From assembly GCF_947496515.1 (NCBI RefSeq), contig NZ_CANMDB010000014.1:1-64000 (forward strand): a DNA stretch of 64,000 nucleotides. Direction: 5' to 3'. The stretch comes from an uncultured Roseobacter sp. (GTDB lineage: Bacteria; Pseudomonadota; Alphaproteobacteria; Rhodobacterales; Rhodobacteraceae). Below are positions 59,041 through 64,000 of this stretch, in pieces. Position numbers and translations under genes: made by a program. Each line of letters starts with the position of its first letter. Position 1 is the first letter of the stretch. The notes under the pieces were generated by a model. That model was not told where the DNA came from. It was given only the letters and a program-made list of their open reading frames with translations, and did no database searches.

Positions 59041-60126
59041 ATGACCACGGCCCTTTGCCCGCAACCCGGCATCATGGAGATCGCGCTCTACCAGGGCGGT
59101 GCTTCCGCCATCGCCGGTCAAAGCGATCCGCTGAAGCTGAGCTCCAACGAAAACCCCTTTGGTCCGAGCCCCACTGCCGTGACGGCGGTGGCCGAGGCAG
59201 CGGCCAATCTGCATCGCTACCCGTCAACGGACCATGCCCCCCTGCGTGCGGCCATTGCCGAGGTCCACGGGCTGCAGGCGGAGCGGATCATCTGCGGTGT
59301 TGGCTCGGACGAGGTGCTGACCTTGCTGGCCCTGGCTTTTGCGGGGCCGGGGGACGAGGTGCTTTATACCGAGCACGGGTTCTCGCTCTACCGGATCTTT
59401 GCGCTCTCCGCGGGCGCAACACCGGTCGTGGCACCCGAAGCCGACCGCTGTGTTGATGTGGATGCGATCATCGCGCGGATTACGGAGGCGACACGGCTTA
59501 TCTACATCGCCAATCCTGCGAACCCCACGGGTACAGGCCTTGACGGAGAGGCGCTGGAACGGCTCGCGGATGCGGTGCCTGCGTCCTGCCTGCTGGTGCT
59601 TGATGGCGCTTACGCGGAGTTCTTTGAGGGCTATGATGGTGGTGCGTCGCTGGTCACCGCGCGGGACAACGTGGTGATGACGCGCACCTTCTCCAAACTC
59701 TACGGGCTGGGGGGGTTGCGCGTCGGCTGGGGCTACGCCAGCCAGCACGTCATTGACGTGCTGAACCGCATCCGCGGGCCCTTTAACCTGTCGAAACTTG
59801 CGCTCGCCGGGGCCGAGGCCGCCGTGCGGGACCGTCAGTTCGTGGAGACTTGCCTGCAGCAGAACGCCGAACAGCGTGCGCGGCTGACAGGCGGATTGCG
59901 GCAACTGGGCGTCAACTGCGACGAAAGCCAGGCCAATTTTGTGCTGGCGCGGTTCGCAGACGAGCCCGAGGCGCTGGCTGCGGAGACGCATCTGCGCAGC
60001 AAGGGCATCCTTGTGCGGCTGGTCAAGGGCTACGGCTTTCCAGAGGCATTGCGCATCACCGTCGGCCAGGCGGATGATGTAACCCGTGTGCTGGAGGCGC
60101 TGGCAGACTTCAGGCGCGCGGGATGA
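59041..60126 (+). CDS. hisC: Histidinol-phosphate aminotransferase
   Basis: A 361-residue PLP enzyme of fold type I. Substrate and PLP features: LKLSSNENPFGPSP near the N-terminus, ICGVGSDEVLTLLALAF, NPANPTGTGL, LVLDGAYAEF, and the PLP lysine in TRTFSKLYGLGGLRVGW. Coupled by a four-base overlap to an arogenate/prephenate dehydrogenase, so it probably also works on phenylpyruvate-type substrates in aromatic synthesis, as HisC does in many alphaproteobacteria. Confidence 0.94.
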   Translation: MTTALCPQPGIMEIALYQGGASAIAGQSDPLKLSSNENPFGPSPTAVTAVAEAAANLHRYPSTDHAPLRAAIAEVHGLQAERIICGVGSDEVLTLLALAFAGPGDEVLYTEHGFSLYRIFALSAGATPVVAPEADRCVDVDAIIARITEATRLIYIANPANPTGTGLDGEALERLADAVPASCLLVLDGAYAEFFEGYDGGASLVTARDNVVMTRTFSKLYGLGGLRVGWGYASQHVIDVLNRIRGPFNLSKLALAGAEAAVRDRQFVETCLQQNAEQRARLTGGLRQLGVNCDESQANFVLARFADEPEALAAETHLRSKGILVRLVKGYGFPEALRITVGQADDVTRVLEALADFRRAG

Positions 60127-61043
60127 GTGTGATCTACGACCGTGTAGCGCTGATCGGGCTGGGACTGATTGCCTCGTCGTTGTTCTGGGCCATCAAGCGC
60201 GGTGGCCTCGTGGGCGAGGTCACCGGCTACGCCCGCAGCGCCGAGACCCGCGACACAGCGCGACGCATCGGACTTTGTGACCGGGTCTGCGACAGCATGG
60301 CCGACGCCGTTGATGGGGCGGATCTGGTCATACTGGCCGTGCCCGTGGGCGTGATGGGTGCGGTTGCTGCCGAAATCGCGCCCGCGCTGAAACCCGGGGC
60401 AACCGTCACGGATGTTGGCTCTGTCAAACGTGATGTGATCGACACTGTCGCGCCACATCTGCCCGATACCGTTCACTTTGTTCCCGGCCATCCGCTGGCG
60501 GGGACAGAGCACTCGGGCCCCGAGTCCGGCTTTGCGGAGCTTTTTGACGACCGCTGGTGTCTGCTGGTGCCACCGGACGGGACGGACCCTGCCGCCATTG
60601 CCCGGCTCCGCGCGCTCTGGGAAGGGGTTGGCAGCAATGTCGAAGAGATGGATGCTGATCATCACGACCTCGTCCTCGCCGTCACCAGCCACGCGCCGCA
60701 TCTCATTGCCTATACGATGGTGGGCGTGGCCGATGATCTGCGCCGCGTGACGGACAGCGAGGTGATCAAATACTCCGCGGCCGGGTTTCGAGACTTCACC
60801 CGCATTGCCGCCAGCGACCCGACCATGTGGCGCGATGTCTTTCTGACCAACAAGGACGCCACGCTGGAAATCCTGGGCCGTTTTACCGAAGAGCTTTTTG
60901 CTTTGCAGCGCGCGATCCGGACAGGTGACGGCGCGCATCTTCACGACTATTTCACCCGGACGCGGGCGATCCGCCGCGGGATTATCGAGGCCGGTCAGGA
61001 CACGGACGCGCCGGACTTTGGCCGCGTCAAGAAGCCGTCATGA
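60123..61043 (+). CDS. Prephenate/arogenate dehydrogenase family protein
   Basis: A 306-residue NAD(P)-dependent dehydrogenase for tyrosine synthesis. The Rossmann motif is VALIGLGLIASSLFWAIKRGG; DVGSVKRDVI, PGHPLAGTEHSGPESGFAELF and VTSHAPHLIAYTMVG are the family blocks (the His in GHPLAGTE is catalytic). No chorismate mutase is fused. It overlaps hisC and the extensin gene by four bases each, forming a three-gene operon. Preference for arogenate or prephenate cannot be told here. Confidence 0.93.
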   Translation: MSVIYDRVALIGLGLIASSLFWAIKRGGLVGEVTGYARSAETRDTARRIGLCDRVCDSMADAVDGADLVILAVPVGVMGAVAAEIAPALKPGATVTDVGSVKRDVIDTVAPHLPDTVHFVPGHPLAGTEHSGPESGFAELFDDRWCLLVPPDGTDPAAIARLRALWEGVGSNVEEMDADHHDLVLAVTSHAPHLIAYTMVGVADDLRRVTDSEVIKYSAAGFRDFTRIAASDPTMWRDVFLTNKDATLEILGRFTEELFALQRAIRTGDGAHLHDYFTRTRAIRRGIIEAGQDTDAPDFGRVKKPS

Positions 61044-61792
61044 CACGTCTGGTTCTGCTCTTCGTTCTGCTTGCGGGGACGGCCATGGCCAACCTGCCCG
61101 AGAGCGTCAAACGTCCCGTGATGCGCCCGGCGGAGCTGACGCCCGCTGCCGCGGCCTCGGAAACCGTCCGGCGGGCCGGCAGTCAGGTGCCGCGGGTCTC
61201 GCTCAGACCGAAGGAGCGTACCCGTAAGGCGCGTCGCGCCATCCGCCAGCACAAGCGGCTGCGCGCCCGCGGTGCGGTTTGCGGTGATCCGGCGTTACAG
61301 GGAGAGGTCGTCGGGCGGGTCCGTGGACGGCTTGCCGCCTGCGGCGTTGCCGATGCGGTCAGGATCAAATCCGTCTCGGACGTGCGACTGAGCCAGGCGT
61401 CGGTCATGGATTGCGGAACGGCCCAGGCGCTCAGACAATGGGTCGACGTATCGGTCAAACCGAACCTCAGCCGGTTAGGCGGGGGCGTCGCGGGGCTCCG
61501 GGTTGCGGCGCACTACGCCTGCAGGACCCGCAACAATCGCCCCGGCGCCCGCGTTTCGGAACATGGCAAGGGGCGGGCCATCGACATCTCCGGCTTTCGG
61601 TTGCGCGATGGCTCCACCATTACCGTGCTCAAAGGATGGCACGCGCGCCAGACCGCGCAGGCGCTGCGGCAGATGCACCGGGATGCCTGTGGACCCTTCG
61701 GCACGGTTCTCGGCCCGGAGGCGGACAGCTACCACCGCGATCACTTCCATTTTGATACTGCCCGGTACCGCAGCGGAACCTACTGCCGATGA
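61040..61792 (+). CDS. Extensin-like C-terminal domain protein (possible LAS-type peptidase)
   Basis: A 250-residue secreted protein with a signal peptide (LVLLFVLLAGTAMA), a basic linker (RKARRAIRQHKRLRARG), and a C-terminal Extensin-like_C domain. ACRTRNNRPGARVSEHGKGRAIDISGF and HRDHFHFDTARY carry the His, Asp and HxH expected for a zinc-binding LAS/D-Ala-D-Ala peptidase-like site, so cell wall peptide cleavage is a reasonable guess. Several Cys may form disulfides. Last gene of the hisC operon; convergent with the DUF2125 gene. Confidence 0.86.
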   Translation: MTRLVLLFVLLAGTAMANLPESVKRPVMRPAELTPAAAASETVRRAGSQVPRVSLRPKERTRKARRAIRQHKRLRARGAVCGDPALQGEVVGRVRGRLAACGVADAVRIKSVSDVRLSQASVMDCGTAQALRQWVDVSVKPNLSRLGGGVAGLRVAAHYACRTRNNRPGARVSEHGKGRAIDISGFRLRDGSTITVLKGWHARQTAQALRQMHRDACGPFGTVLGPEADSYHRDHFHFDTARYRSGTYCR

Positions 61793-61869
61793 TTACCCGG
61801 TCAGCGTGACGGGTTGAGAGCCCCGGGCGTGTGTGATCGGCGGCGGCCCAGGGCGGGCGTCTTGGAGTT

Positions 61870-62874
61870 TCACCGCAGGATCAGAGGCGGCAGGCGCGCC
61901 AGCGGCACAAACCCCAGCAGGACAAGACCGTCTCGCACCGTCAGCGTCACGTCGATACTTGTCGGATCTCCCGTGGCTCGGGCCAGCGCCGCCAGCACGG
62001 TTTCGGCCTGCGGGGCGACGGCCTCTGGAAGCACGCCCGCCGCACCTGCGAGGGTCAGCATCTCGCGCCAGTTGCGCGCCTGCATCGAGACTGTACCGCT
62101 GGCAATTCCACTGGCGTCGATCTCCAGATCCGCTGCCGCGCGCAGGCTCAGCTGGCCCCAGACCACTTCTGCAAGATCGAGCTGAATTTGGCGGGGTTGC
62201 GGGCGGGCAACCTCGACCGCACGGCGGTCCCATGGCCGGTCGAAGGTGACCTGCATCGCGAGACCAAACCGCTCAAAGCTCAGCGGCCAGTCGTCCGGGA
62301 TGCGCAGCTGCGTGCGCAAGACGGGACCGGGGCGAAAGCCCGCGGCATCGGCGCTGAGTACGTATCGGTCGGGCGTGTTCTGCAACAGTGCAAACCGGGC
62401 GCTCAGGCTATCGCCGAGCAGCAAGTCACCTGATTGAGCCCCCAGGACCCAAGACCTCGCATCGAGGGTCAGATGCGCCAACGCGAGATCTGTCCCCGGT
62501 CTGAGGCTGAGGGCACCGATGCCCTCTGTCACCACCAGCGTAGTGCGCCCCACCGGACTGGCGAAGACAATGTCATCCGGTGGTAGCATCAGGGTCAGAT
62601 CCCCCGGCCACCAGGCAGGTGCTGCGACCCTCAGCGCGCTGGCGGTGACGGCAACGCCTGTCTGCGGGTCGGCAAGTGCCGGCAGCTGTACCTCGGCCTC
62701 GAAAGACAGCGGAAACCCGGTGATCTCAAAGGCGCTGTAGTCCGCTTGCCACCCTTCGGCGCGCCGCGCCTCGAACCAATCGGCCACCCGGTCTTCCGTG
62801 CGGGCCGCTGCCCAGACCCACCAGCCACTCCACCCGAGCGCCAGCACTACGAAGACCCAAATCACCCGGCGCAT
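61870..62874 (-). CDS. DUF2125 family secreted/anchored protein
   Basis: A 334-residue protein with one N-terminal helix (VIWVFVVLALGWSGWWVWAAA) and a long beta-rich region. ADYSAFEITGFPLSFEAEV, ALRVAAPAWWPGDLTLMLP and DWPLSFERFGLAMQV are typical of DUF2125, an alphaproteobacterial envelope family of unknown role, possibly AsmA-like in lipid handling. I chose ATG 62874, where the helix begins; upstream in-frame codons lie antisense to chaC. It is divergent from chaC. Confidence 0.86.
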   Translation of the reverse strand: MRRVIWVFVVLALGWSGWWVWAAARTEDRVADWFEARRAEGWQADYSAFEITGFPLSFEAEVQLPALADPQTGVAVTASALRVAAPAWWPGDLTLMLPPDDIVFASPVGRTTLVVTEGIGALSLRPGTDLALAHLTLDARSWVLGAQSGDLLLGDSLSARFALLQNTPDRYVLSADAAGFRPGPVLRTQLRIPDDWPLSFERFGLAMQVTFDRPWDRRAVEVARPQPRQIQLDLAEVVWGQLSLRAAADLEIDASGIASGTVSMQARNWREMLTLAGAAGVLPEAVAPQAETVLAALARATGDPTSIDVTLTVRDGLVLLGFVPLARLPPLILR

Positions 62875-62940
62875 CCACGCCCCCTTTGCCTTTCCGTCTG
62901 AATTGAGGTTTACGCAAAGCGCACAAGGAGAACCAGCGCG

Positions 62941-63471
62941 ATGACGATGTGGGTGTTTGGCTACGGCAGCCTGCTCTGGAAGCCGGGTTTTGACGTGGCC
63001 GAGCAGGTGCTGGCCACGCTGCCGGGCTACGCGCGGTCGTTTTGCATGTGGTCGATCCACCACCGGGGCACTGAGGAGGCGCCAGGTCTGGTGCTGGCGC
63101 TCGATGAAGATCCCGCCCACGCCTGCGAAGGGGTGGCACTGGCCGTGCACGAGGGGCAGGAGAACGCAACACTTGCCTACCTGCGGGAGCGAGAGCTGAT
63201 TTCGTCCGCCTATGTGGAAAAGACCGTGGATCTCGACCTCGCAGACGGCAGACGGGTCACCGCGCTGGCCTACGTGATCAACCCGGGTCACGCTCAATAC
63301 TGCGGTGGCATGCCGCTGGAAGAGCAGGCGCAGGTTATCGCCCGGGCACAGGGTGGCATGGGGCCAAATACCGAGTACCTCTACAACACCGCGCAACATC
63401 TGGCGGAGATTGGCCTGCACGATCCGGAACTGGAATGGCTCAGTCAGCGGGTCGCCACCTTGAGCGCATAA
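62941..63471 (+). CDS. Gamma-glutamylcyclotransferase, ChaC type
   Basis: A 176-residue enzyme that cleaves glutathione to 5-oxoproline and Cys-Gly. The substrate loop VFGYGSLLWKPGF is at the N-terminus, SIHHRGTEEAPGLVLAL follows, and the catalytic glutamate lies in YLRERELISSAYVEKTV. An AAGGAG site precedes the ATG at 62941; the ATG two codons on is an alternative. It gives the genome a second glutathione-degrading enzyme beside the periplasmic ggt at 7.3 kb. Confidence 0.93.
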   Translation: MTMWVFGYGSLLWKPGFDVAEQVLATLPGYARSFCMWSIHHRGTEEAPGLVLALDEDPAHACEGVALAVHEGQENATLAYLRERELISSAYVEKTVDLDLADGRRVTALAYVINPGHAQYCGGMPLEEQAQVIARAQGGMGPNTEYLYNTAQHLAEIGLHDPELEWLSQRVATLSA

Positions 63472-63547
63472 ATGCTTGGTGCCCCCCGGACGTTTGGGTG
63501 TAAGCTGCCGCCAGAGCAGTAGAATACCGCGCGAGGAGAACAAGCGC

Positions 63548-64000
63548 ATGGCAATGCCAGACTTGGAGGCACGACCGGTCTTTTCTCAACCGGTACGGCA
63601 AATCTCGCTGATGCTGATCGTGCTGGGCCTGTCCGGCTTCGGCAGCTTTCTTGCCTTGCCACGGGTTCTGCCGGTGTTTCAGGCGAACCCGTATCTCAAC
63701 GGGTTCATTCTCTTCGTCTTTTTTATCGGGGTGCTGGCCTGTTTTTATCAGGTCCTGCAACTGATCGGGTCCGTGCGCTGGATCGAACGTTTCGCCTCCG
63801 GCACGCTGGATGCCAGCATCAAGGCGCCGCAACTGCTGGCGCCACTGGCGGCACTGCTGCGCTCACGTGGCGCGCGGATGCAAGTCAACGCCAGTTCCAC
63901 ACGCTCCATCCTGGATTCGGTCGCCACCCGGATTGATGAGGCGCGGGAGATCACGCGCTACATCGTCAACATGCTGATTTTCCTTGGCCTTTTGGGAACC
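63548..64000 (+). CDS. MotA/TolQ/ExbB-like membrane protein, cut by the window end
   Basis: The first 151 residues are visible and open to the last base. Two helices (ISLMLIVLGLSGFGSFLALP and LNGFILFVFFIGVLACFYQ) are followed by a cytoplasmic stretch and the start of a third helix (NMLIFLGLLG). The block ARMQVNASSTRSILDSVATRIDEAREITRY matches the ExbB-like protein that roseobacters place before an OmpA/peptidoglycan-binding partner. The start follows a GAGGAG site. The role, probably proton-driven force transfer to the envelope, is inferred; the downstream partner lies outside the window. Confidence 0.8.
   Translation, partial: MAMPDLEARPVFSQPVRQISLMLIVLGLSGFGSFLALPRVLPVFQANPYLNGFILFVFFIGVLACFYQVLQLIGSVRWIERFASGTLDASIKAPQLLAPLAALLRSRGARMQVNASSTRSILDSVATRIDEAREITRYIVNMLIFLGLLGT

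Noticed and set aside
1-64000. CRISPR array, rRNA operon, insertion sequence or prophage structural genes
   Set aside because: No regularly spaced long repeats, rRNA sequence, DDE transposase with terminal repeats, or phage capsid/tail genes were seen.

Overview
The window looks like a chromosome segment of a marine Rhodobacteraceae (Roseobacter-group) alphaproteobacterium. The evidence is high GC, dense operons with 4-base ATGA/GTGA start-stop overlaps, and many families typical of that group: PHB genes phbAB, an AzlCD exporter, a lone aa3-oxidase subunit IV gene, DUF6525, DUF6173, DUF2125, GcvA-type LysR, and the pseudo-dihydroorotase PyrC' beside pyrB. This assignment rests on protein recognition by eye; no search was run.

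Layout. 1-4.4 kb is the right end of a lower-GC accessory region. It holds a 5'-truncated UvrD-family (possibly GajB-like) helicase and a translationally coupled trio, DUF3489 - DUF2924 - serine recombinase, stopping just before the 3' end of a tRNA-Gln(UUG). Chromosomal backbone begins at about 4.4 kb. 4.5-13.2 kb carries a quinone reductase, an SH3 protein and a same-strand run of 2-hydroxyacid dehydrogenase, gamma-glutamyltransferase, GlcD-like oxidase and a dimethylglycine/sarcosine dehydrogenase-like flavoprotein. 13.2-13.6 kb is a 419-base convergent gap with an 11-bp tandem repeat and two 20-bp palindromes that differ by one compensatory base pair. 13.6-19.5 kb is a Nik/Cnt-sized ABC uptake operon coupled to an EamA-type exporter, then DUF6525 and a divergent Rrf2 regulator.

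20-26 kb: an aldo/keto reductase, the pyrB - two small membrane proteins - pyrC' - plsY operon, uracil-DNA glycosylase and moaB. 26-31 kb: an RND efflux adaptor and pump. 31-38 kb: a DsbD-like domain protein, YqgE, TsaC, a DmdC-like acyl-CoA dehydrogenase operon, cox subunit IV and a papain-like lipoprotein. 38-43 kb: azlCD, then fdhD-mobA-mobB-moeA, in which MoeA carries an extra N-terminal DUF429-like domain. 43-52 kb: greA, a VOC protein divergent from soxR around a good SoxR box, ETF-QO, a TPR protein, ispE, a polyprenyl synthase, DUF2007, TrmN6-like and YdcH-like proteins. 52-58 kb: an EamA permease with its LysR, a 39-aa microprotein, phbB/phbA and an EAL phosphodiesterase. 57.5-64 kb: tag, rpsD, hisC-tyrA-extensin, DUF2125, ChaC, and the start of an ExbB-like protein cut by the window end.

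Genes that work together: molybdenum cofactor maturation (moaB, mobA, mobB, moeA, fdhD), pyrimidine synthesis (pyrB/pyrC'), PHB synthesis (phbA then phbB), fatty-acid or DMSP-type acyl-CoA oxidation with ETF-QO as the quinone link, and isoprenoids/ubiquinone (ispE, polyprenyl synthase). The strongest candidates for undescribed biology are the recombinase trio, the DUF429-MoeA fusion, the metallophore-like ABC/EamA cassette and the covarying palindromes.
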